The notes under the pieces were generated by a model, which did not search any database, was not told the DNA's origin, and saw only the letters and a list, made by a program, of their open reading frames with translations. From positions 1 to 12,938 of the forward strand of contig JAZRRK010000052.1 of the NCBI GenBank assembly GCA_045650705.1: a stretch of DNA of 12,938 nucleotides, written 5' to 3'. Shown in pieces: positions 1-7,247 of this stretch (position 1 is the stretch's first letter; every line of letters starts with the position of its first letter). The position numbers and the translations under genes are program-made. The DNA comes from UMGS1781 sp045650705 (GTDB lineage Bacteria; Bacillota; Clostridia; TANB77; CAG-508).

Positions 1-18
1 TATTCACTTCTTTTTATA

Positions 19-768
19 TTATTTATTTAATATTTCAAAAAAACGTTTTTCTTTTTCTTGTGATTTTTGAGAATCAATAAATTCTATTTTTCCACTATTA
101 TTTGCTAACATATCTTTATTGGCTAGAACTTCTTTTAAATGTATTGCTAGATTAGGTGAGCCATCAAAAAATTGTACATTTCCTAAAATTTCTTTTATTT
201 CATTTTTTATCAAAGGATAATGTGTACATCCTAATACTACATTTTCTATTTTTCCTCCATATTGTACTAATTTATCATCTAAATATTTTTTTATTTTCTC
301 CATATTCCCTTCTTCAATAATTTCGGCTAATCCTACACAGGGCAATAAAATAGTTTTATGATTATCATACTTATGAAATAATAAATTAAATTTTTCACTT
401 TCTATTGTTGCTTTTGTAGCTAATACTAAAGTTCCTTTACTATATGCATAATCATGTACCATCTTATATGCTGGCTCTATTGCAATAATTGGAACTTCTT
501 TATATTTTTCTCTTAAAAATTTTGCTGCACTGGCACTTGCTGTATTGCAAGCAATTACAATGGCTTTACACTTTTCTTTTATAAAAAATTTTGTAATTTT
601 TTCACTGTATTTTAAAATTTCCTTATTTGTTTTATCTCCATATGGATTATTTTTAGAATCACTATAATAAATTATATCTTCTTGTGGTAAGATTTTTAAA
701 ATTTCTTTTAATACCGTAACTCCGCCTATTCCTGAATCAAAAATTCCTATTTTTGCGTTTTTATCCAT
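19..768 (-). CDS. murI: Glutamate racemase
   Basis: Cytoplasmic cofactor-independent racemase that converts L-glutamate to D-glutamate for peptidoglycan precursors. The 249-residue product has the family hallmarks in order: an N-terminal DSGIGG (residues 11-16), PYG (42-44), the first catalytic cysteine in ACNTA (Cys74) and the second in GCTHYP (Cys181). Both cysteines needed for two-base racemisation are present and the length is normal. I chose the ATG at 766-768 because an exact GGAGG (774-778) lies 5 nt upstream. The in-frame TTG at 778-780 overlaps that ribosome binding site and cannot be the start. The gene follows the two tRNA-Ser genes on the same strand, beyond a hairpin terminator. 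I see no convincing promoter in the remaining ~55 bp, so read-through from the tRNA unit is possible. The gene downstream lies outside the window. Confidence 0.97.
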   Translation of the reverse strand: MDKNAKIGIFDSGIGGVTVLKEILKILPQEDIIYYSDSKNNPYGDKTNKEILKYSEKITKFFIKEKCKAIVIACNTASASAAKFLREKYKEVPIIAIEPAYKMVHDYAYSKGTLVLATKATIESEKFNLLFHKYDNHKTILLPCVGLAEIIEEGNMEKIKKYLDDKLVQYGGKIENVVLGCTHYPLIKNEIKEILGNVQFFDGSPNLAIHLKEVLANKDMLANNSGKIEFIDSQKSQEKEKRFFEILNK

Positions 769-813
769 TTTTTCCTCCAATTTGAATTTCTAATCTTTCT
801 ACCATTTGTTAAA

Positions 814-847
814 CTTAATAAATAAACTGCCGATTTTGTCGACAGTT
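814..847 (-). terminator. Probable terminator of the tRNA-Ser unit
   Basis: The arms AACTG (825-829) and CAGTT (843-847) pair. After a one-base mismatch, CGA and TCG extend the stem around a 5-nt loop. On the minus strand the hairpin is followed by a T-rich tail (TTTATTTATTAAG). It lies just downstream of tRNA-Ser(GCU) and upstream of murI. The stem is short and the U-tract is interrupted, so termination may be partial. Confidence 0.55.
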
Positions 848-867
848 CATTTGCTTTTATTTTAATA

Positions 868-961
868 TGGCGGAGATTGAGGGATTCGAACCCTCGCGGC
901 CACTTTCGCAACCCTAACGGTTTAGCAAACCGTCCCCTTCAACCTACTTGGGTAAATCTCC
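868..961 (-). tRNA. tRNA-Ser (anticodon GCU)
   Basis: Read on the minus strand, a 94-nt gene folds as a class II tRNA. The acceptor stem GGAGATT pairs with AATCTCC, with discriminator G and an encoded CCA (868-870). The anticodon stem is ACGGT/ACCGT around the loop TTGCTAA, giving anticodon GCT (924-926), which reads AGC/AGU. It has a long variable arm typical of serine tRNAs and a T-arm GAGGG-TTCGAAT-CCCTC. It is the second gene of a two-tRNA unit. No promoter with acceptable spacing is visible directly upstream, so it is probably processed from a transcript starting before tRNA-Ser(UGA). Confidence 0.97.
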
Positions 962-985
962 ATTTTAATATCTGTATTTATAATA

Positions 986-1047
986 AATAGTGAATAATAA
1001 ATAATGTCTATATTCATATACTTTTTAATTATTCATTATTCACTATT
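986..1047. repeat. Inverted repeat with 20-bp arms between the two tRNA genes
   Basis: The arms at 986-1005 and 1028-1047 are reverse complements at 19 of 20 positions and flank a 22-nt spacer. The right arm and its flank, read on the minus strand, consist of three tandem copies of a heptamer TGAATAR. The element fills most of the tRNA-tRNA spacer. It could be a transcript hairpin (processing site or attenuator) or a copy of a small dispersed palindromic element. There is no U-tract, so it is not a standard terminator. Confidence 0.75.
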
Positions 1048-1077
1048 CATTCTTAATTGCGACTTTAATCGCAAATT

Positions 1078-1169
<92 letters not shown>

Positions 1170-1186
1170 ACATAACGACATTTAAT

Positions 1187-1215
1187 AGTTTACCACGCAA
1201 GTTTTGAAATGTCAA
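1187..1215 (-). promoter_or_regulatory. Sigma-A-type promoter of the tRNA-Ser unit
   Basis: On the minus strand there is a perfect -35 TTGACA (1210-1215), a 17-bp spacer and a -10 TAAACT (1187-1192, 4 of 6). An A/T-rich block (1220-1260) lies directly upstream and could act as an UP element, as is common at tRNA promoters. Predicted start is near 1180. Confidence 0.8.
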
Positions 1216-1292
1216 GACTTTTTGTAAAATTTCTACAAAATGGCTATAATTCAATATTTTATAGATACTATTTTAATTCAATATAAATTTCT

Positions 1293-1328
1293 GAAGACAA
1301 CAATCCATCAACTTAGATTATTGTCTCC
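1293..1328 (-). terminator. Probable terminator of parA-parB
   Basis: A 14-bp stem (1293-1306 with 1315-1328) forms entirely from Watson-Crick and G-U pairs around an 8-nt loop. It lies 22 bp beyond the parB stop codon. The following minus-strand sequence is A/T-rich (AGAAATTTATATT) but lacks a solid U-tract, so this could be a 3' stabilising hairpin rather than an efficient intrinsic terminator. Confidence 0.6.
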
Positions 1329-1350
1329 ATTTTTTGTGTGGTTTACATAA

Positions 1351-2199
1351 TTATTGTATTTTTTCTATAATGCTATTTAGCTCATCTTTTGAATTATAGT
1401 GTATTACTATAGTTCCGGCTCTTTTCCCTGCATTCAATTTTACTTGTGAGCCAAAGAAATTTCTAAATCTATCCTCAATTTCTCTATATATTGGCTCATA
1501 TCTGGTTTTGTCTATAGTTTGTTCCTTCTTCTTTATTTTCATCTGTTTTTCTACTTCTCTTACACTATCTCCTGTTTCAATTATATACATCGCTGCCTGA
1601 TACTGTTTATCTGGATCTTCTATTGCTAACAAACTTCTACAATGCCCTTCTGTTATATTTCCTTGCAACACTAAATCAATTACTCTTGGATCTAAGTTTA
1701 ATATTCTCATAGTATTTGCAATACCGCTTCTGCTTATTCCCAATTTATCTGCTAATTCCTGTTGTGTCATATCATATTTTTCTATTATTTCTTTTAGCGC
1801 CTTCGCTTTTTCTATAGGATTTAAGTCTTCTCTTTGTATATTTTCAATCAAAGCCACTTCATTATTTTTTTGCTCTGTATAATTTCTTATAATTGCTGGT
1901 ATCTCTGATAATCCTGCTTTTTTTGATGCTCTCCATCTTCTTTCTCCTGCCACTATTTGGTAATAATTGTTTTGTTTTGTTACTATTATTGGCTGTATAA
2001 CTCCATACTCTTTTATTGAGTTGGCCAAATCTTCTATTTTTTCATCATCGAATTTTATTCTTGGTTGATTTTTGTTAGGTTCTACATCTATTAATTTTAA
2101 ATTTATAATTTTTTCTCCTTCTTGTATTTTTTCTTCATCAGCTATATTAGTTGAAAATAGTGCATCTAATCCCTTACCTAATCCTGTTTTTCCCGCCAT
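1351..2199 (-). CDS. parB: Chromosome-partitioning protein ParB (Spo0J family)
   Basis: CTP-dependent DNA clamp that loads at parS sites near the origin and helps recruit condensin for origin segregation. The 282-residue protein has the expected order. An N-terminal ParA-interacting peptide rich in G and K (GLGKGLDALF, 6-15) is followed by the CTPase domain with GERRWRA (85-91) and ENIQRE (119-124), a helix-turn-helix (about 144-168, MTQQELADKLGISRSGIANT) for parS, and a C-terminal dimerisation segment ending at the stop. The length is typical. The ATG has an AAGGAG eight bases upstream, inside the 19-bp gap after parA, so the two are co-transcribed and probably translationally linked. A terminator-like hairpin follows. 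Confidence 0.97.
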   Translation of the reverse strand: MAGKTGLGKGLDALFSTNIADEEKIQEGEKIINLKLIDVEPNKNQPRIKFDDEKIEDLANSIKEYGVIQPIIVTKQNNYYQIVAGERRWRASKKAGLSEIPAIIRNYTEQKNNEVALIENIQREDLNPIEKAKALKEIIEKYDMTQQELADKLGISRSGIANTMRILNLDPRVIDLVLQGNITEGHCRSLLAIEDPDKQYQAAMYIIETGDSVREVEKQMKIKKKEQTIDKTRYEPIYREIEDRFRNFFGSQVKLNAGKRAGTIVIHYNSKDELNSIIEKIQ

Positions 2200-2218
2200 T
2201 TTCTTTACTCCTTCCCAA

Positions 2219-2980
2219 TTATTTATTTGCCTTTAATAATTCATTTGCTAATTTTTCATAACATTTTGCACCTTTAGAGTGTGCAGCATATACACTTATT
2301 GGCATTCCATAACTTGGTGCTTCACTTAATTTTACATTTCTTGGAATAATTGTTTTATAAACATTATCTTTAAAATATTTTTTTACTTCACTTACTACTT
2401 GATTTGATAAGTTAGTTCTTGCATCATTCATGGTTAATACTACACCTTCAATATATAATTCCTTATTTAATTGTTTTTTTATTAAATTTACAGTATTCAT
2501 TAGTTGTCCAACACCTTCTAATGCATAATACTCACATTGTATAGGTATTATTATAGAATTAGCCGCTGTTAATGAATTTATTGTTAATAATCCTAATGAT
2601 GGTGGACAATCAATGATAATATAGTGGAATTTATCTTGAATTTCTTCTATTTTTTCCTTCATCTTTGATTCTCTTGATAGCATATTAACTAATTCTACTT
2701 CTGCACCTGCTAAGTTTATATTTGAAGGGCAAACATATAAATTTTTAATAGCCGTTTTTATTACTGCTTCTTCAAATGGTGTTTCACTTATTAATACATC
2801 ATATATTGATTTTTCTTGATTTTTTTCAATTCCTAATCCGCTTGTTGCATTTCCTTGAGGATCTTCATCTATCAATAATACTTTTTTTCCTTTTTTTGCT
2901 AGAACTGCACTTAAATTAACCGCTGTGGTAGTTTTACCTACTCCTCCTTTTTGATTTACAATAGCTATTACTTTACTCAA
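2219..2980 (-). CDS. parA: Chromosome-partitioning ATPase ParA (Soj family)
   Basis: Deviant Walker-A ATPase that binds DNA nonspecifically as an ATP dimer, partners ParB in origin segregation and, in Bacillus, also modulates DnaA. The 253-residue protein shows the deviant Walker A KGGVGKTT (11-18), LLIDEDPQG (35-43) and the Walker B strand IIIDCPPS (121-128), plus the conserved DARTNLS segment. The start is a TTG at 2978-2980. No ATG, GTG or other plausible start lies nearby, MSKVIAIVNQKGG matches the family N-terminus, and a strong GAGGAGGG sits 6 nt upstream. It has its own promoter and leads a two-gene operon with parB. A short soj-type protein without an N-terminal HTH is the chromosomal form, not a plasmid ParA. 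Confidence 0.97.
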   Translation of the reverse strand: MSKVIAIVNQKGGVGKTTTAVNLSAVLAKKGKKVLLIDEDPQGNATSGLGIEKNQEKSIYDVLISETPFEEAVIKTAIKNLYVCPSNINLAGAEVELVNMLSRESKMKEKIEEIQDKFHYIIIDCPPSLGLLTINSLTAANSIIIPIQCEYYALEGVGQLMNTVNLIKKQLNKELYIEGVVLTMNDARTNLSNQVVSEVKKYFKDNVYKTIIPRNVKLSEAPSYGMPISVYAAHSKGAKCYEKLANELLKANK

Positions 2981-2986
2981 ATTAAT

Positions 2987-2994
2987 CCCTCCTC
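2987..2994 (-). promoter_or_regulatory. Ribosome binding site that fixes the parA TTG start
   Basis: GAGGAGGG on the minus strand lies 6 nt before the TTG at 2978-2980. It is one of the strongest Shine-Dalgarno matches in the window, which may compensate for the weak TTG initiation codon. Confidence 0.85.
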
Positions 2995-3008
2995 AGAATA
3001 GTATAACT

Positions 3009-3037
3009 ATGATATAATTTTTTTTAATGAAAGTCAA
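3009..3037 (-). promoter_or_regulatory. Sigma-A-type promoter of parA-parB
   Basis: On the minus strand, -35 TTGACT (3032-3037, 5 of 6), a 17-bp spacer that is almost all A/T, and -10 TATCAT (3009-3014, 5 of 6). Predicted start is near 3002, giving a leader of about 20 nt that carries the parA ribosome binding site. It lies immediately downstream of the rsmG terminator, making parAB a separate transcription unit. Confidence 0.75.
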
Positions 3038-3050
3038 TAAAATTTTACAA

Positions 3051-3066
3051 AAAAACTTAAGTTTTT
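3051..3066. repeat. Perfect 16-bp palindrome upstream of the parA promoter
   Basis: AAAAACTTAAGTTTTT is a loopless perfect palindrome. It lies 13 bp upstream of the parA -35 box and is flanked by direct copies of TTTTACAAAAAAA (about 3043-3055 and 3063-3075). It could be an operator, an UP element or chance in A/T-rich DNA. No known binding motif was recognised. Confidence 0.5.
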
Positions 3067-3068
3067 AC

Positions 3069-3132
3069 AAAAAAAATAGCCAAATTTACTATCAGAAAAA
3101 ACGTTTTGTCTGGCAGTAAACTTGGCTATTTT
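3069..3132 (-). terminator. Intrinsic terminator at the end of the rpmH-rsmG cluster
   Basis: The arms AAAATAGCCAA (3073-3083) and TTGGCTATTTT (3122-3132) pair perfectly. Beyond one mismatch a second 6-bp block pairs (3085-3090 with 3115-3120), and shorter inner pairing continues to the apex at CG (3102-3103). On the minus strand eight T residues (complement of 3069-3076) follow the stem. This is the clearest intrinsic terminator in the window and separates rsmG from parA. The plus-strand side has only four T residues. Confidence 0.9.
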
Positions 3133-3136
3133 CAAG

Positions 3137-3166
3137 TGTTTCACGGTTTCAGTTATGTGTGAAACA
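3137..3166. promoter_or_regulatory. Split parS-like inverted repeat
   Basis: TGTTTCAC (3137-3144) and GTGAAACA (3159-3166) are exactly the two halves of the Firmicutes parS palindrome TGTTTCACGTGAAACA. Here they are separated by 14 bp instead of abutting. A third half, TGTTTCACG, occurs at 3225-3233 inside rsmG. The location beside parAB near the origin is where parS sites are expected, but an intact site is not present. The same arms could form an RNA hairpin three bases after the rsmG stop codon. Confidence 0.45.
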
Positions 3167-3169
3167 GAT

Positions 3170-3880
3170 TTATAGTGGCGAAGATGCAGGTGTACCAGGC
3201 TTTCGCGGATATTTGTTCGGTAATTGTTTCACGCATTTTATAAATATTAAATTTCTCTCTATATCTGAATCTGGTAAATTAAAGTTTTCTATTTTCTCTA
3301 ATTTTCCTCCCAATATTTCTATACATTTTTTTGCTTCCTCTAATTCTTCTTTAATGTTTGGACCCTTTAAGCAAATGCAAGTTCCTCCTACTTTTGTTAA
3401 AGGAAGCATATATTCTAATAAAACATTTAATTTAGCAACTGCTCTTGATGTAACTATATCAAATTTTTGTCTATATTCGACATTATGACCTATTTCTTCT
3501 GCTCTTGAATGAATTGCTGTTATATTTTTCATTTTTAATTCATTTATTACAGTCTGTAAAAAATTTATTCTCTTATTCAATGAATCTATTAAAAAAACAT
3601 TGTTTTGCTGTTTTACTATTTTTAAAGGGATTCCTGGAAAGCCAGCTCCTGTACCAATATCAGCTACCCTATCTTCATTTTTAACATATTTTGAAATGAT
3701 TGACGAATCTACAAAATGTTTTAATATAATTTCATCCTCATCCACAATGCTTGTTAAATTAATCTTTTCATTCCATTCCAATAATAATTTTTCATATTTT
3801 AAAAATTGAGCAATTTGTAATTCGTTTAGTTCTATTCCTATTTTTAACATTTCATTTTTTAATTTTTCTTCAAAACTCAT
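3170..3880 (-). CDS. rsmG: 16S rRNA m7G527 methyltransferase RsmG (GidB)
   Basis: SAM-dependent methyltransferase that methylates the N7 position of G527 in 16S rRNA (E. coli numbering); its loss gives low-level streptomycin resistance in several bacteria. The 236-residue protein has the Rossmann-fold SAM motif DIGTGAGFPG (74-83), the following acidic strand region (LIDSLNKR), the conserved TSRAVAKL segment, and the typical basic C-terminus with KYPRKPGTP. The start ATG is two bases after the mnmG stop codon, and its ribosome binding site (AAGGAAGG) lies inside the last codons of mnmG, so translation is likely coupled. It is the last gene of the rpmH-led cluster, followed by parS-like half-sites and a strong terminator. 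Confidence 0.97.
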   Translation of the reverse strand: MSFEEKLKNEMLKIGIELNELQIAQFLKYEKLLLEWNEKINLTSIVDEDEIILKHFVDSSIISKYVKNEDRVADIGTGAGFPGIPLKIVKQQNNVFLIDSLNKRINFLQTVINELKMKNITAIHSRAEEIGHNVEYRQKFDIVTSRAVAKLNVLLEYMLPLTKVGGTCICLKGPNIKEELEEAKKCIEILGGKLEKIENFNLPDSDIERNLIFIKCVKQLPNKYPRKPGTPASSPL

Positions 3881-3882
3881 CT

Positions 3883-5760
3883 TTAATCCTTCCTTTTTAA
3901 TTGTTCTAAATGTATAAGAAGAACTGATATATCTGCTGGGGATATTCCTGAAATTCTTGAAGCTTGGCCTATTGACGTTGGTCTAAATTTGTTTAGCTTT
4001 TGTCTAGCCTCCAAGCTTATTCCTTTTAAGTCTAAATAATTCATATCTGCTGGCAATAGCTTGCTTTCTAGTTTTTTAAATTTTTTTACTTGTTCCAATT
4101 GAAGTTTAATATATCCCTCATATTTTACTTCTACTTCTACCTCTTCTTTTTCTGCTCTAGATAATTCTGGTCTATCAAAATCTATTTTATTTAAATCATT
4201 ATAAGTAATTTCTGTTCTTTTTAATAATTCTATAATTTTTACCCCATTAGATATCTCTGAAGAATTATGCTCTCTTAGGAATTCATTTGTTTCTTTACTT
4301 GGTTTAACTGTAGTTTTTCTTAGTCTATCAATTTCTTTTTCTATATTTTGCTTTTTATTTAAAAACTTTTTATATTTTTCTTCTGAGATTAATCCTACAT
4401 GATATCCCATCTCTGTAAGCCTCATATCTGCATTATCTTGTCTTAAAAGCAATCTATATTCTGCCCTAGAAGTCATCATTCTGTAAGGCTCATTAGTTCC
4501 TTTTGTAACAATATCATCAATTAAAACTCCTATATATGCATCTGACCTGTGTAAAACAATTGGTTCTTTTCCTTCTAATTCTAAAGCTGCATTTATTCCT
4601 GCTATAATTCCTTGTGCGGCTGCTTCTTCATAACCTGACGTTCCATTTATCTGCCCTGCAAAGAACATTCCCTTTATTGCTTTTAATTCTAGGGATAGTT
4701 TAAGTTGAGAAGGCTCTATGCAATCATATTCTATTGCATATGCTGGTCTTGTAAATTCTACATTTTCTAATCCTGCAATAGTTCTATACATTGCTATTTG
4801 TACATCTTCAGGTAAAGAAGAACTCATTCCTTGAACATACATCTCCTCTGTATCTAATCCCATTGGTTCTATAAAAATTTGATGTCTTTCCTTATCACTA
4901 AATCTAACAACCTTATCTTCTATTGATGGACAATATCTTGGCCCTGTTCCTTCAATTTGTCCTGAATATAAAGGGGATCTATGTAAATTTTGCTTAATAA
5001 TTTCATGTGTTTTGTCATTTGTATATGTTAAATAGCATGGAACCTGCTCTGCTTTTAAACTTTCATTTTCAAAAGAAAATGGTATTATATCTTCATCTCC
5101 TTGTTGAATTTCCATTTTTGAAAAATCTATACTTCTTCTATTAACTCTTGCTGGAGTACCTGTTTTAAATCTTACTAATTCAATATCTAATCTTTTCAAA
5201 CAATTTGATAACTTATTGGCAGGAAATACCCCATCTGGACCGCTTTCATAATTTACTTCTCCAATAAAAATTTTTCCTTTTAAATATGTTCCTGTTGCTA
5301 ATATAACTGCTTTTACATTGTATATTGCACCTATATTTGTTTCAACTCCTTTTACTTGTCCTTCCTCTACAATTATATCTACAACTTCTGCCTGTTTTAC
5401 ATATAAATTATCTTGATTTTCTAGCGTTTTTTTCATTTCTCTTTGATATTTTTTTCTATCTGCTTGTGCTCTCAATGAATGCACCGCTGGTCCTTTTGAT
5501 GTGTTTAGCATTTTTGACTGTATAAATGCTTTATCTATATTCTTTCCCATTTCTCCACCTAAAGCATCTATTTCCCTAACTAAATGTCCTTTTGATGTTC
5601 CTCCTATATTAGGATTACATGGCATATTTGCAATATTCTCTAAACTTATAGAAAATAGTAGTGTTTTATGGCCTTTTCTCGCACAAGCTAAAGCTGCCTC
5701 ACAACCAGCATGACCTGCACCAATAACTGCAACATCATAATCTCCTGCATTATATTTCAT
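3883..5760 (-). CDS. mnmG: tRNA uridine-5-carboxymethylaminomethyl modification enzyme, FAD subunit
   Basis: With MnmE, this FAD enzyme installs the aminomethyl-type group on C5 of wobble U34 in certain tRNAs. The 625-residue protein has the N-terminal FAD motif GAGHAGCEAA (14-23), the conserved PCNPNIGG and KGHLVREIDALGGEMG segments, GTYLKG, TGTPARV, the EYDCIEPSQL cysteine region, and the C-terminal helical MnmE-interacting domain ending in GISPADISVLLIHLEQ. I chose the ATG at 5758-5760, which has AGGAGG 11 nt upstream. An in-frame GTG at 5770-5772 overlaps that site and would add four residues, so it is rejected. The ribosome binding site starts one base after the mnmE stop codon, indicating tight coupling with mnmE. 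The length matches the family. Confidence 0.97.
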   Translation of the reverse strand: MKYNAGDYDVAVIGAGHAGCEAALACARKGHKTLLFSISLENIANMPCNPNIGGTSKGHLVREIDALGGEMGKNIDKAFIQSKMLNTSKGPAVHSLRAQADRKKYQREMKKTLENQDNLYVKQAEVVDIIVEEGQVKGVETNIGAIYNVKAVILATGTYLKGKIFIGEVNYESGPDGVFPANKLSNCLKRLDIELVRFKTGTPARVNRRSIDFSKMEIQQGDEDIIPFSFENESLKAEQVPCYLTYTNDKTHEIIKQNLHRSPLYSGQIEGTGPRYCPSIEDKVVRFSDKERHQIFIEPMGLDTEEMYVQGMSSSLPEDVQIAMYRTIAGLENVEFTRPAYAIEYDCIEPSQLKLSLELKAIKGMFFAGQINGTSGYEEAAAQGIIAGINAALELEGKEPIVLHRSDAYIGVLIDDIVTKGTNEPYRMMTSRAEYRLLLRQDNADMRLTEMGYHVGLISEEKYKKFLNKKQNIEKEIDRLRKTTVKPSKETNEFLREHNSSEISNGVKIIELLKRTEITYNDLNKIDFDRPELSRAEKEEVEVEVKYEGYIKLQLEQVKKFKKLESKLLPADMNYLDLKGISLEARQKLNKFRPTSIGQASRISGISPADISVLLIHLEQLKRKD

Positions 5761-5771
5761 ATATTTATACA

Positions 5772-5777
5772 CCTCCT
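5772..5777 (-). promoter_or_regulatory. Ribosome binding site that fixes the mnmG start
   Basis: AGGAGG on the minus strand lies between the mnmE stop codon (5779-5781) and the mnmG ATG (5758-5760). It overlaps the upstream GTG alternative, which rules that codon out. The 11-nt spacing is slightly long. Confidence 0.8.
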
Positions 5778-5778
5778 A

Positions 5779-7155
5779 CTATTTTCCCAAACAAAATTTA
5801 GAAAAAATGTTTTTTATAATGTCTTCTGAAACATTATCTCCTGTAATCTCTCCTAAATCCTCTAAAATCTGTTTTATGTTTATAGACACAATATCAATAG
5901 GCATTAACATTTTTAAGTCTTCTATGGCCATTCTCGTGCTTTTTATTGCTTTTTTTATCAATTCTTGATGTCTAATATTGGTAATTATTAGCTCATTATC
6001 CAAACTTATTTCATCTAATCTAAACATATCTACTAACTTTTTAAATAATTCTTCTATTCCAAAGTCATTTTTTATAGACATCTTTATTATATTACCTTTG
6101 AATTCTTCAAATTCTTTTTTATTTTCTAGATTATCCTCTTTTAAATCTGTTTTATTTAAAACAATTATTGATTTTTTTTCTTTTAGTAATTTTAATATTT
6201 CTATATCTTCTGCTCTTAAATCTATAGAATTATCAAATACTGCAATTAGTACATCACTACTCTCTGCTGCTTTTTTAGATTTTTCTATTCCAATTTGTTC
6301 TATTTTATTTTCAGTATCTCTTATACCTGCTGTATCCACTAACTTAAATGGTATACCTTCAATTGTAATTTGCTCTTCTATTGTATCTCTAGTTGTTCCT
6401 GCAATATCTGTTACTATTGCTCTATCTTCGCGTAAAATTGCATTTAATAAAGATGATTTTCCTGCATTTGGACTACCTATTATAGCTATTTTAATACCTT
6501 CTTTTATTATTTTTCCTGTCTCAAAAGAATTTGATAATTTTATTAAATCATTTTCAACTTGCTCTAAATTTTTTACAGCTTTATTATAAGAAACTTCTTC
6601 CAAATCATATTCTGGATAATCAATATTTGCCTCAATATCAACCATTAAATCTATAATTTTTTTCTTTATATTGTTAATTTTTTTAGACAAAAAGCCTTCT
6701 AACTGATTTTCTGATTCTTGTGCTTCCCTAGCGGATTTAGCATTTATAATATCAATTGTTGCTTCTGCTTGAGTTAAATCTATTCTGCCATTTAGAAAAG
6801 CTCTTTTTGTAAATTCTCCTGGTTCTGCTAAAACTGCTCCATTATCTATGCATATTTGTAAAATCTCTCTTAAAATTATGATGTTCCCATGGGAATTTAT
6901 TTCACACATATTCTCTGCAGTATAACTTCTAGGTTCTTTGAAATATGATACAAGAACTTCATCTATTATTTTATTGCTTTTTGGTTCTACAATCTTTCCA
7001 TATTTCATTTGATATCCTTTTATTTTATCTATTTCTTGCGGATTTTTTTGTTTAAAAATTTTCTCTAATATTTTAAAGCAGTCTTCTCCACTCATTCTAA
7101 CAATTCCTATTCCCCCAATAGCTGGAGATGTAGATATTGCGACAATTGTTGACAT
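5779..7155 (-). CDS. mnmE: tRNA modification GTPase MnmE (TrmE)
   Basis: Potassium-dependent GTPase partner of MnmG in wobble-uridine modification of tRNA. The 458-residue protein has the N-terminal folate-binding domain (about 1-118), a helical domain, and an inserted G domain with G1 GSPNAGKS (227-234), G2 DIAGTTRD (250-257), G3 DTAGI (274-278) and G4 NKTD (334-337). It ends in the family's C-terminal C-x-G-K motif, here CLGK with Cys455. The length is normal and no key residue is missing. The ATG has AAGGAG six bases upstream. A terminator-like hairpin stands in the 92-bp gap after jag, with only about 20 bp between its U-tract and this start, so expression may be attenuated relative to the upstream genes. 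Confidence 0.97.
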   Translation of the reverse strand: MSTIVAISTSPAIGGIGIVRMSGEDCFKILEKIFKQKNPQEIDKIKGYQMKYGKIVEPKSNKIIDEVLVSYFKEPRSYTAENMCEINSHGNIIILREILQICIDNGAVLAEPGEFTKRAFLNGRIDLTQAEATIDIINAKSAREAQESENQLEGFLSKKINNIKKKIIDLMVDIEANIDYPEYDLEEVSYNKAVKNLEQVENDLIKLSNSFETGKIIKEGIKIAIIGSPNAGKSSLLNAILREDRAIVTDIAGTTRDTIEEQITIEGIPFKLVDTAGIRDTENKIEQIGIEKSKKAAESSDVLIAVFDNSIDLRAEDIEILKLLKEKKSIIVLNKTDLKEDNLENKKEFEEFKGNIIKMSIKNDFGIEELFKKLVDMFRLDEISLDNELIITNIRHQELIKKAIKSTRMAIEDLKMLMPIDIVSINIKQILEDLGEITGDNVSEDIIKNIFSKFCLGK

Positions 7156-7176
7156 TTTTTACTCCTTTCAAAATTC

Positions 7177-7210
7177 AAAAATAGCAGATATATATTCTAT
7201 CTGCCATTTT
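7177..7210 (-). terminator. Terminator-like hairpin between jag and mnmE
   Basis: GCAGATA (7184-7190) and TATCTGC (7198-7204) pair perfectly. One G-U pair and five A-U pairs extend the stem to 13 bp (7178-7210) around a 7-nt loop. On the minus strand the stem runs directly into TTTTT then GAATTTT. This is an intrinsic-terminator layout inside an otherwise continuous operon, so it probably works as a partial terminator or an mRNA processing or stability element. Confidence 0.75.
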
Positions 7211-7247
7211 GTAAATAAAGTTAGTTATAAATAAGATTTCAATAAAC

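Noticed and set aside
1..18. TATTCACTT at the window edge as a second copy of the tRNA-spacer repeat
   Set aside because: Only a 7-base match is visible before the window ends, too short to claim.
836..845. Possible Spo0A box (TGTCGAC) near the tRNA terminator
   Set aside because: It matches only 6 of 7 bases and lies inside the terminator stem, which explains it.
1057..1074. TTGCGA/TCGCAA hairpin after tRNA-Ser(UGA)
   Set aside because: The 6-bp stem has no U-tract on the minus strand, so I do not call it a terminator. It may simply be spacer or a processing signal.
1219..1240. TTTTGTA/TACAAAA inverted repeat upstream of the tRNA promoter
   Set aside because: It resembles a nitrogen-regulator half-site pair, but the spacing (15 bp overall in TGTA-N7-TACA) does not fit the TnrA/GlnR motif, and an A/T-rich UP region explains it better.
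3159..3488. A 109-codon plus-strand open frame opposite the 3' end of rsmG
   Set aside because: It is antisense to rsmG, has no promoter or ribosome binding site, and its composition mirrors the rsmG codons.
5978..6589. A 203-codon plus-strand open frame opposite mnmE
   Set aside because: It lies fully antisense to a well-supported gene, has low-complexity S/F/I-rich composition, no ribosome binding site and no recognisable domain. It is a shadow frame of A/T-rich coding DNA.
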